NCBI GenBank assembly: GCA_019084245.1 | Contig: JAHRFE010000005.1 | Coordinates: forward strand, 1 to 64,000 | Source: Hoeflea sp. | GTDB taxonomy: Bacteria > Pseudomonadota > Alphaproteobacteria > Rhizobiales > Rhizobiaceae | DNA: 64,000 nucleotides | Direction: 5' to 3' | Shown: piece by piece, positions 57,157-64,000 of the stretch | Position numbering within the stretch: position 1 is the first letter of the stretch | Layout of the letters: the number at the start of each line of letters is the position of its first letter | Notes under the pieces: generated by a model | Databases searched by the model: none | What the model was told of the DNA's origin: nothing | Seen by the model: only the letters and a program-made list of their open reading frames with translations | Translations under genes and position numbers: made by a program

Positions 57157-58335
57157 ATGTCTGCCCAGAACATCACCATCGTCGGCGCTGGCATAGCCGG
57201 GCTCGTGACCGCGCTTTCCTTCGCCCGCAAAGGCCATGAGGTCGACATCATCGAACAGGCGCAAGCGCTGAGCGAAGTCGGCGCGGGCTTGCAGATCTCG
57301 CCCAATGCCAGCCGCATCCTGATTGATCTCGGCCTCGGCAATTCGTTGTCGAAGGCCATGATCTGCCCGCATCAGATTACTCTGGTCTCTGGCCTGTCGC
57401 TGCGAAAGATAGCCCATGTGCCCTGCGGAACCTTCGCCGCGGCGCGATGGGGCGCCCCATACGGCGTCATGCACCGCGCCGATCTTCAGGCGATGCTGAT
57501 CGAGGCCGTCAAGTCCCAGTCCCGCTGCCGATTGCATCTCAACCAGCGGGTCGAATCCGCGACGATCCCGACCCTTCCTGAGCGCCTTGGCCGACCGGCG
57601 CCTTTGTTGACCGTCGGCGCGGACGGGGTCTGGTCCCAGACCCGCCATCTGGTTCCGGGAGCCAATTCCCCGCGTTTTTCCGGGCAAGTGGCCTGGCGGT
57701 TCAAGATGCCGGCCGACGGCGTGCGGGCGATCCTCAATCCCGGCAACGTCACGGCGTTCCTGGGAACGAACACTCATCTGGTCGCCTACCCCATCGAAAA
57801 CAGCACGGCCATCAACATGGTTGCAATCGCCAGGGGCGCAGACCCCGGTCAGACCTGGGCGGAACGCGAGAACCCGACGGACCGCGTCAACCTGCTCGAA
57901 GCCTTCAGGGAGTCGCATCCGGACCTGCTTTCGATCCTTCGCGATGCGCCGCAGATGACCTGGTGGCCGCTGTTTGAAGTGCCGGATGGCCGCTGGAGCA
58001 ATGATGCCGGCACGGTGCTGATCGGCGACGCCGCCCACGCCATGACGCCTTTTGCCGCGCAGGGCGCGGCCATGGCGATCGAGGACGGCTATGAACTGGC
58101 GCAGGCTGTCTCGGATGCGGCGGAAGACGAGGTGCGCCAGGCGGTGACGCAGTACGAGACCCGTCGCCGGATCCGCATCGGCCGCGCCCGTAAACGCGCC
58201 GCCTTCAATCGGTTCGCCTATCATGCCCGCGGGCCGGTCAGGCTCGGACGCGATTTGCTGCTCGCAGTCAAAAGCCCTGAAAGCCTGGCAAGCGATCTCG
58301 ACTGGCTTTATGGCTACCGTGCCGCGGGACTATAG
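57157..58335 (+). CDS. FAD-dependent monooxygenase (salicylate-hydroxylase-like)
   Basis: A 392-residue class A flavoprotein monooxygenase: ADP-binding GAGIAGLVTALSFARKGHEV, then QISPNASRIL, VGADGVWSQTR (DG motif) and VLIGDAAHAMTPFAAQGAAMAIED (FAD GD motif). Such enzymes hydroxylate small aromatic acids; the substrate is not known. The ATG follows a good ribosome site GGGAGG. Its 3' end overlaps the next, convergent gene by 6 bp. Confidence 0.9.
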   Translation: MSAQNITIVGAGIAGLVTALSFARKGHEVDIIEQAQALSEVGAGLQISPNASRILIDLGLGNSLSKAMICPHQITLVSGLSLRKIAHVPCGTFAAARWGAPYGVMHRADLQAMLIEAVKSQSRCRLHLNQRVESATIPTLPERLGRPAPLLTVGADGVWSQTRHLVPGANSPRFSGQVAWRFKMPADGVRAILNPGNVTAFLGTNTHLVAYPIENSTAINMVAIARGADPGQTWAERENPTDRVNLLEAFRESHPDLLSILRDAPQMTWWPLFEVPDGRWSNDAGTVLIGDAAHAMTPFAAQGAAMAIEDGYELAQAVSDAAEDEVRQAVTQYETRRRIRIGRARKRAAFNRFAYHARGPVRLGRDLLLAVKSPESLASDLDWLYGYRAAGL

Positions 58336-59031
58336 ACCCAGCCGCGGATTGTGCAGCTTCAGGCTCAAGCTCAGCAGCCCGGGCAAAGGCGTCCACCACC
58401 CGGTCCTCAGTCCCGCCTGCCTGAGCGTCGCCGCGGTCCACACGTTGCAGCCTGCAAGCGCATTGAACAGACCCTCGGCCTCGTAGAAGAGATCATACTC
58501 TCCATATTGCGCGCCCGGCACGACGATCCGCTCCCCGGCGCTGTCCAATGTGAAACTTGCCAGAACCCCTTGCAAGACACGTTCAAACGATGCCTCATCA
58601 AGTTCGATTTCCGTTACCGTCGGGTGATTTTGGTCAATGCCGCCGCCAAGCGCCATGTGCATGACCGAGCGGTCATAGGTCAGCGCGTTGAATACCGGGC
58701 CCGGCTTGAGATCGGCCCACCTGGGCGTTTCGATGTAGAAACTCCGGCCACCCCATCCGGCGATGATATAGGAGACGCCTGGCTGGGAGGGATCGAGCCC
58801 GTCGGCTGCCATGAAGGAGAATCGCGCCACCACATCAGGACTGGCCGGCAGGGCCAGGTCGGTATGGATTTCCGTCGACAGAAGCAGAACCGTGCGGGTG
58901 CTCTCGGGTGATGGCGAACCAGCCGCGGCTGCCACAGGACCCGGAGTTGAAGCCAGAAACGGCCTCGGGATCAGGACCCCGAGGCCGAGTGCAAAGATGC
59001 TGAGCAGTACGACGCCAAGCACATAACGCAT
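58330..59031 (-). CDS. TIGR02117-type protein (DUF2459)
   Basis: A 233-residue exported or membrane-anchored protein with a hydrophobic N-terminus (VLGVVLLSIFALGLGVLI). Conserved segments are EIHTDLALP, IIAGWGGRSFYIETPRW, YDLFYEAEGLFNALAGCNVWTA and GLRTGWWTPLPG, the last being characteristic of this family, described as urease-region associated in some genomes. Function unknown. ATG 59031 is preferred to TTG 59076. Confidence 0.8.
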   Translation of the reverse strand: MRYVLGVVLLSIFALGLGVLIPRPFLASTPGPVAAAAGSPSPESTRTVLLLSTEIHTDLALPASPDVVARFSFMAADGLDPSQPGVSYIIAGWGGRSFYIETPRWADLKPGPVFNALTYDRSVMHMALGGGIDQNHPTVTEIELDEASFERVLQGVLASFTLDSAGERIVVPGAQYGEYDLFYEAEGLFNALAGCNVWTAATLRQAGLRTGWWTPLPGLLSLSLKLHNPRLGL

Positions 59032-59079
59032 GGCTCGACACAAGGGCCTGGAAGCTCCGAAAGCCGGGATTCCCAATGC

Positions 59080-59877
59080 CTAATGCAGGATCTGGCTCAG
59101 GAACATTTTGGTCCGCTCATGCTGCGGATTGTCGAAGAATTCGCCGGGCTCGTTCTGCTCCACGATCTGGCCCTGGTCCATGAAGATCACCCGGTTGGCG
59201 ACCTGACGCGCAAAGCCCATCTCGTGGGTGACGCACAGCATGGTCATGCCTTCTTCGGCAAGCCCGACCATGGTGTCGAGCACTTCCTTGATCATTTCCG
59301 GATCGAGCGCCGACGTCGGCTCGTCAAACAGCATGATCCGCGGGTTCATGCACAGCGACCGGGCGATGGCCACACGCTGCTGCTGGCCGCCTGAGAGCTG
59401 ACCGGGGTATTTGTTGGCCTGTTCAGGAATTTTCACCCGCTCCAGGAAGTGCATGGCGACTTCCTCGGCCTTCTTCTTCGGCATCTTGCGGACCCAGATC
59501 GGCGCGAGCGTGCAGTTTTCGAGGATGGTCAGGTGCGGGAACAGGTTGAAGTGCTGAAACACCATGCCGACCTCGCGCCGGACTTCATCGATCTTCTTGA
59601 GATCGTTGGTCAGCTCGATGCCGTCGACAATGATCTTGCCCTTCTGGTGCTCTTCCAGCCGGTTGATGCAGCGGATCATGGTTGATTTGCCGGACCCGGA
59701 AGGACCGGCGATGACGATCCGTTCTCCGCGCATCACCTTGAGATTGATGTCGCGAAGCACGTGAAAATCGCCGTACCACTTGTTCATGCCGATCAGCTCG
59801 ATGGCGACATCGGTTTCCGACACCGTCATTTTCGATGGGCCGGCGCCCTCTACTGCTGCTGCGTTACCATCAGACAT
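59080..59877 (-). CDS. aapP: General L-amino acid ABC transporter, ATP-binding subunit
   Basis: A 265-residue ABC ATPase powering the amino-acid importer: Walker [11 protein letters not shown]-loop [11 protein letters not shown], signature [15 protein letters not shown], Walker [13 protein letters not shown] and His in [12 protein letters not shown]. It is the last gene of the aapJQMP order. A ~27-residue N-terminal extension is usual in rhizobia. Confidence 0.95.
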   Translation of the reverse strand: MSDGNAAAVEGAGPSKMTVSETDVAIELIGMNKWYGDFHVLRDINLKVMRGERIVIAGPSGSGKSTMIRCINRLEEHQKGKIIVDGIELTNDLKKIDEVRREVGMVFQHFNLFPHLTILENCTLAPIWVRKMPKKKAEEVAMHFLERVKIPEQANKYPGQLSGGQQQRVAIARSLCMNPRIMLFDEPTSALDPEMIKEVLDTMVGLAEEGMTMLCVTHEMGFARQVANRVIFMDQGQIVEQNEPGEFFDNPQHERTKMFLSQILH

Positions 59878-59892
59878 GGTTGTATTCCCCTG

Positions 59893-61026
59893 TTATCGTT
59901 TGTGACCGGTGTCGAGACGCCGTTCCATATAGGCGGAGTAGCGCGACATGCCGAAGCAGAAGATGAAGAAGACAAACGCGGCGAAGACAAAGCCCGTCGC
60001 CGGCGTTTGGGGTGAGATCCAGTTCGGGTCGTTCATGTTCTGCTGGACGATACCGAGCAGATCGAAAAGACCGATGATGAGAACCAGGCTGGTATCCTTG
60101 AACAGGCCGATGAAGGTGTTGACGATGCCGGGAATGACCAGCTTGAGCGCCTGCGGCATGGTGACCAGCCGTGTGCCCTGCCAGAAAGTCAGGGCCATCG
60201 CATTGGCGGCTTCATACTGGCCCTTGGGAATGGCCTGCAGGCCGCCGCGGATCACTTCCGCCATATAAGCCGAAGCGAACAAGGCCACACCGATCAGTGC
60301 GCGCAGCAATTTGTCGAAGGACACGCCATCGGGAAGGAATAAGGGCAGCATGACCGACGACATGAACAAGACCGTGATCAGCGGAACGCCGCGCCAGAAC
60401 TCGATGAAGATGACGCAGAACATCTTGACGATCGGCATCTCCGACCTTCGCCCCAGAGCCAGCAGGATGCCGAGCGGGAACGAGACGACGATGCCCACGA
60501 TCGCAACAACCAGCGTGACCAGCAGACCGCCCCAAAGCGCCGTTTCGACCGGACGCAACCCGAACTGGCCGGTCAAAAGGATGAAAGCCAGAACCGGAAA
60601 GACGAAGAGCAGGTAGAGCGCATTCTCGCGCTTGTAGGGAACCGACGGGATGGCGATCGGCACCAGGCCCAAGATCAGAAGCAGACCCGACAGGTCCACC
60701 CGCCAGCGCTCTTCAAGCGGATAGCGACCATACATGAACTGACCGAACTTGGCCTCAACGAAGGCCCAGCAGGCGCCTGCGCCCGGAACAATGCAATCTT
60801 CCCGGCTTTCCCCGGTCCAGACTGCGCTGATGAAGGCCCAATCGACAATCGGCGGGATGATCCAGACGAGAAACAGGAAGGTCAGGATCGTCAGCACCGT
60901 GTCGCGCGGTGTGGCGAACAGGTTTTCCTTGAGCCAGCCCCCGACTCCACCGGTCGAAACAGGCGGGGCCGTGGCCGGGCTTTCCTGGGTGCGCACATAA
61001 GCAATTGAATTGGTAGTGTTGTCCAT
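59893..61026 (-). CDS. aapM: General L-amino acid ABC transporter, permease subunit
   Basis: A 377-residue membrane permease of the polar-amino-acid (HisM-like) family. The C-terminal permease domain contains [16 protein letters not shown] (the glutamate-rich loop), [21 protein letters not shown], the ABC-contact EAA loop, and [13 protein letters not shown]. The long N-terminal half with several helices is typical of AapM. It forms a heterodimer with AapQ. Confidence 0.94.
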   Translation of the reverse strand: MDNTTNSIAYVRTQESPATAPPVSTGGVGGWLKENLFATPRDTVLTILTFLFLVWIIPPIVDWAFISAVWTGESREDCIVPGAGACWAFVEAKFGQFMYGRYPLEERWRVDLSGLLLILGLVPIAIPSVPYKRENALYLLFVFPVLAFILLTGQFGLRPVETALWGGLLVTLVVAIVGIVVSFPLGILLALGRRSEMPIVKMFCVIFIEFWRGVPLITVLFMSSVMLPLFLPDGVSFDKLLRALIGVALFASAYMAEVIRGGLQAIPKGQYEAANAMALTFWQGTRLVTMPQALKLVIPGIVNTFIGLFKDTSLVLIIGLFDLLGIVQQNMNDPNWISPQTPATGFVFAAFVFFIFCFGMSRYSAYMERRLDTGHKR

Positions 61027-61029
61027 GGC

Positions 61030-62235
61030 TTAGCGCTCCACCAGTGCGACGCTGGAATTGAACCAGTTCATGAAGGCCGACGTCAACAGTGACAGCGTGA
61101 GGTAGACAAGCATGGTGATCGAGATCACCTCCACCGCCTGACCGGTCTGATTGAGAACGGTTCCCGTCACCGAGACCAGATCCGGATAGCCAATGGCCAC
61201 CGCCAGAGACGAGTTCTTCGTAAGGTTGAGGAACTGGCTGGTCAGCGGTGGAATGATCACTCGCATCGCCTGCGGCACGATCACCAGCCTGCTGGTCAGA
61301 TTGGGGCGAATTCCAAGCGCAAAGGCCGCCTCGGTCTGACCGTGCGACACCGCAAGAATGCCTGCGCGGACAATTTCGGCGATGAACGACGCCGTATAGA
61401 GTGCCAGGCCCAGGAGCAACGCCATGAATTCAGGCTGGACAATCCAGCCGCCCACCATGTTGAAACCTTGCAGGCTTGCATATTCGAGCGAGAGCGGCAT
61501 GCCGGTGACGAGGAACGCCAGCAGCGGCAGGGCGATCAACAATCCAAGCCCGGTCAGGAACACCGGAAATTGCCGGCCGGTGGCCATTTGCCGCTTCTTG
61601 GCCCATCTGCCAATAAAGAACCAGGCCGCTATCGCAATCACCAGCGCATAGAAGATCAGAGAGGATCCATCTTCAGGAATCACCCGAGGCAGATAAAGCC
61701 CGCGATTGTTGATGCTGAACGCAACTTCGACGCCCGTCTCCCGGGCTGCCTCGCGCGGCGATGGCAGGATCGACAGAACCGCCTTGTACCAGAACAGAAG
61801 TTGGAGCAGCAATGGAATGTTGCGCAACGTTTCCACGTAAACGGTGGCGAATTTCTGCACCAGATAGTTCTTCGACAGGCGCGCAAGACCGACGATGAAG
61901 CCGATGATGGTGGCGAAGAAAATCCCGATCACCGCGACGACCAGAGTGTTGACCAGACCCACATAGAAGGCCTGCAGGTAGTTGCTGTCATTGGTGTAGG
62001 GAATGATCGTCTGGCCGATATCGAAGCCGGCGCGATCGCCAAAAAAGCCGAACCCGGACGCGATTCCCGCGCGCGCCAGATTAGCGATCGCATTGGAAAT
62101 GCCCATATAAACCATCGCAATCACGGCGATGATCAGAAGTCCCTGAAAGAAAAGGCCGCGCGCCTTTGGATCATTCATCAACGATACGCGGCCGGAATCA
62201 TCAGCGTCCGACGAGACGCCTGCTTGATGAGCCAT
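61030..62235 (-). CDS. aapQ: General L-amino acid ABC transporter, permease subunit
   Basis: A 401-residue inner-membrane permease paired with AapM. Features are VETLRNIPLLLQLLFWYKAVL, the EAA-type loop EIVRAGILAVSHGQTEAAFALGI and SSLAVAIGYPDLV. A periplasmic insert (SPREAARETGVEVAFSINNR) separates helices, as in AapQ. ATG 62235 is chosen; TTG 62247 is an alternative. Confidence 0.94.
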   Translation of the reverse strand: MAHQAGVSSDADDSGRVSLMNDPKARGLFFQGLLIIAVIAMVYMGISNAIANLARAGIASGFGFFGDRAGFDIGQTIIPYTNDSNYLQAFYVGLVNTLVVAVIGIFFATIIGFIVGLARLSKNYLVQKFATVYVETLRNIPLLLQLLFWYKAVLSILPSPREAARETGVEVAFSINNRGLYLPRVIPEDGSSLIFYALVIAIAAWFFIGRWAKKRQMATGRQFPVFLTGLGLLIALPLLAFLVTGMPLSLEYASLQGFNMVGGWIVQPEFMALLLGLALYTASFIAEIVRAGILAVSHGQTEAAFALGIRPNLTSRLVIVPQAMRVIIPPLTSQFLNLTKNSSLAVAIGYPDLVSVTGTVLNQTGQAVEVISITMLVYLTLSLLTSAFMNWFNSSVALVER

Positions 62236-62336
62236 GTCTGTCCCCAACTCTATTCGTCCGGACCTTCTGGCCGGATCGTTCGTTAACCTGTCGCCGTTCC
62301 GTCAGGCTTTCGGCCCCTTTCAGAAAGGCCATAGAA

Positions 62337-62358
62337 GCGGGCTCCCGTAGGAGCCCGC
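62337..62358 (-). repeat. Hairpin between aapJ and aapQ
   Basis: GCGGGCTCC and its exact complement pair around a 4-nt loop (9-bp stem), 20 bp after the aapJ stop, with no U-run. Such intergenic hairpins usually let the binding-protein mRNA outlast the permease mRNA, raising binding-protein levels. Confidence 0.6.
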
Positions 62359-62377
62359 CTTGATGTTGCGCCAGATC

Positions 62378-63400
62378 TTAGCGGATCGGCGGTGCGTACT
62401 GGAATCCACCCTTCGACCACAGCGCATTCACGCCGCGATCAATGGCGAGCGGAGTCGAGGCGCCAACATTGCGCTCGAACACTTCACCGTAATTGCCAAC
62501 CTGCTTGATCACCTGGTAGGCCCAGTCGTTGCTGACGCCGATGGCTTCGCCAAAAGCGCCTTCCTTGCCGAGCAGACGCATGATGTTGGGGTCTGTCGAT
62601 TCGAGCATCTCGTCTGCATTTGCCGAGGTGATGCCAAGTTCTTCAGCATTCAGCATGGCAAAGTGAACCCACTTGACGACGGAGAACCACTGATCGTCGC
62701 CCTGACGAACGGCAGGTCCAAGCGGCTCTTTCGAAATCACTTCCGGCAGAACCATGTGCTCATCCGGCGCCGACAGGCCGAGGCGGATCGAATACAGGCC
62801 CGACTGATCGGTTGTGTAAACGTCGCAACGGTTGGCGTCATAGGCAGCGTTCACTTCTTCGAGCTTTTCGAACACGACCGGATTGTAGGTCATGTCGTTG
62901 GCCTTGAAGTAATCGGTGAGGTTGAGCTCGGTGGTGGTGCCGGTCTGCACGCAGACCGATGCGCCCGAGAGCTGCAGCGCGGAGTTCACGCCAAGCGACT
63001 TGCGCACCATGAAGCCCTGGCCATCATAGTAGTTGACGCCAGCGAAGTTGAGACCCAGCTGGGTATCACGGCTCATGGTCCAGGTGGTGTTGCGTGACAA
63101 CACGTCAACTTCACCAGACTGAAGCGCGGTAAAGCGTTCCTTGGCCGACAGCGGGCTGTACTTCACAGCCGTGGCATCGCCGAAAACTGCAGCAGCTACG
63201 CCGCGGCACAGATCGACATCGAGACCAGACCAGTCGCCTGCGTCATTCGGAGCGGAAAAACCGGCGAGGCCGGTGGACACGCCGCACTGGACGAATCCCT
63301 TTGCCTTGACATCGTCCAGCGTTGCAGCGGATGCCCCTGTGGCTCCCATGCCTGCAACGGCGGCGACGCCAACGACAGCCGACAAAATCTTTTTGTTCAT
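62378..63400 (-). CDS. aapJ: General L-amino acid-binding periplasmic protein
   Basis: A 340-residue solute-binding protein of the polar amino acid family with a signal peptide (LSAVVGVAAVAGMGATGASA). Family motifs are GFVQCGVSTGLAGFSAPND, the GLDVDLCRGVAAAVFGD ligand segment and NTTWTMSRDTQLGL. It starts at ATG 63400, and is the first gene of aapJQMP. The operon imports a broad range of L-amino acids in rhizobia. Confidence 0.96.
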   Translation of the reverse strand: MNKKILSAVVGVAAVAGMGATGASAATLDDVKAKGFVQCGVSTGLAGFSAPNDAGDWSGLDVDLCRGVAAAVFGDATAVKYSPLSAKERFTALQSGEVDVLSRNTTWTMSRDTQLGLNFAGVNYYDGQGFMVRKSLGVNSALQLSGASVCVQTGTTTELNLTDYFKANDMTYNPVVFEKLEEVNAAYDANRCDVYTTDQSGLYSIRLGLSAPDEHMVLPEVISKEPLGPAVRQGDDQWFSVVKWVHFAMLNAEELGITSANADEMLESTDPNIMRLLGKEGAFGEAIGVSNDWAYQVIKQVGNYGEVFERNVGASTPLAIDRGVNALWSKGGFQYAPPIR

Positions 63401-63497
63401 TTGATACAACCTTTTTTTCTGTTGCCCTGTTTGAGGTGCGACAAAAGCGGCATGGGCGATGTTCTCGCTCCTCTGCCGATGCCTTTTGCACCCCATC

Positions 63498-63526
63498 ATA
63501 CCATGCTGAAATCACCCGAGGGTCAA
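63498..63526 (-). promoter_or_regulatory. Sigma-70-like promoter of aapJ
   Basis: On the minus strand TTGACC (63526-63521) and TGGTAT (63503-63498) are separated by 17 bases, a good -35/-10 pair, about 97 bp upstream of the aapJ start. Nothing else convincing is seen in 63401-63738, which also separates aapJ from the divergent metC. Confidence 0.5.
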
Positions 63527-63738
63527 GTCTTGAATGTTCTAAAATCGTCAAGATAGCCAAATTGGGCGCTAAAACGACAGCCCTGTCAGGTCTCGGGCTC
63601 AGCTTGCCGAACCATCAGATCGTTCCCCTCCTGTATCGCGGGGCCGCATACCAAGTACACGCCGCCCGTTCTTGTGATAGCAAGGAACTCGCGATAAGCC
63701 TGCCTGAATACCAATCCAGCCAACAGACCGGACCAGAG

Positions 63739-64000
63739 ATGAGCAAGACCACAAAACCCTCGCGCAACGGTATCAACACCCGCCTGGCCCATGCTGGCCA
63801 TGACCCGCGGAGTTTCTTCGGCTTTGTCAATCCGCCGGTCGTCCACGCCTCGACCGTCCTCTTCCCCGATGCGGCAACGATGGTCTCGCGCGACCAGAAA
63901 TACACCTATGGCACACACGGAACGCCAACCACGGATGCGCTCACATCGGCGATTGACGAGCTGGAAGGATCCGAGGGAACCGTTGCGGTTCCTTCAGGTC
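63739..64000 (+). CDS. metC: Cystathionine beta-lyase, 5' part only
   Basis: The N-terminal 87 codons of a Cys/Met-metabolism PLP enzyme. The start MSKTTKPSRNGINTRLAHAG, the tyrosines in KYTYGTHGTPTTDALTSAI and ELEGSEGTVAVPSG are typical of MetC. The window ends inside the gene. It is divergent from aapJ, as in other rhizobia, which supports the name. Confidence 0.85.
   Translation, partial: MSKTTKPSRNGINTRLAHAGHDPRSFFGFVNPPVVHASTVLFPDAATMVSRDQKYTYGTHGTPTTDALTSAIDELEGSEGTVAVPSG

Overview
The window looks like a chromosome segment of an alphaproteobacterium of the order Hyphomicrobiales (Rhizobiales), probably Rhizobiaceae-like (a Hoeflea-type genome would fit, but genus is a guess). The reasons are high GC with GC-rich codon use, a GTTC-N7-GTTC LexA box between ssb and uvrA, the aapJQMP amino-acid transporter next to metC, the folE/hisI/nifU-like/yidD/thrS neighbourhood, the glnB-glnA pair behind a sigma-54 type promoter, and RIME-like palindromic repeats.

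Region 1-5.8 kb is accessory DNA. It holds the end of an IS21-like element, then three overlapping minus-strand genes for three different tyrosine recombinases (a recombinase trio). The first recombinase gene is split at an A AAA AAG heptamer, so its catalytic H-R-W-Y half is reached only by a -1 frameshift. A 21-bp palindrome and about 0.8 kb of AT-rich, gene-poor DNA follow up to the core gene ssb.

Region 5.8-14.5 kb: ssb and uvrA diverge around a shared SOS box. Next come a DUF4258 gene with a frameshifted partner, a complete IS4-family element (16-bp inverted repeats, 11-bp target duplication) inserted in a RIME-like palindrome, a secreted CAP-domain protein, a Phd/PIN toxin-antitoxin pair and a DUF72 gene. 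Region 14.6-30 kb: a DUF2254 membrane protein, an SDR, Hsp20, an Fsr-type exporter with a divergent AraC regulator, NAD(P)HX repair (nnr), glnB-glnA, a TAXI binding protein with a membrane coiled-coil partner, an operon of SMR-type transporter + sugar-epimerase-like SDR + class III aminotransferase, and a secreted hydrolase.

Region 30-45.6 kb is mostly housekeeping: parE, DUF4189, DUF2336, a MaoC/CitE-like pair, two flavoenzymes, a secreted unknown, an acyltransferase, thrS, yidD, a NifU-like scaffold protein, folE, hisI, a patatin phospholipase, a CBS protein and a rhomboid protease. Region 45.6-64 kb: a candidate small RNA, PAS and PilZ proteins, a transglutaminase-like cysteine peptidase, gamma-carbonic anhydrase, cysE, an enoyl-CoA hydratase with a C-terminal frame break, a four-gene phospholipid operon ending in a CDP-alcohol phosphotransferase with altered metal ligands, two coupled alpha/beta hydrolases, a zinc-finger protein, an FAD monooxygenase, the aap transporter operon and the start of metC.

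No tRNA, rRNA or CRISPR array was recognised. The observation most worth follow-up is the recombinase trio with its putative programmed frameshift, next the CDP-alcohol phosphotransferase operon. Three single-base frame breaks occur in the window (near 3905, 10077 and 52130), so base-call error has to be excluded for each.
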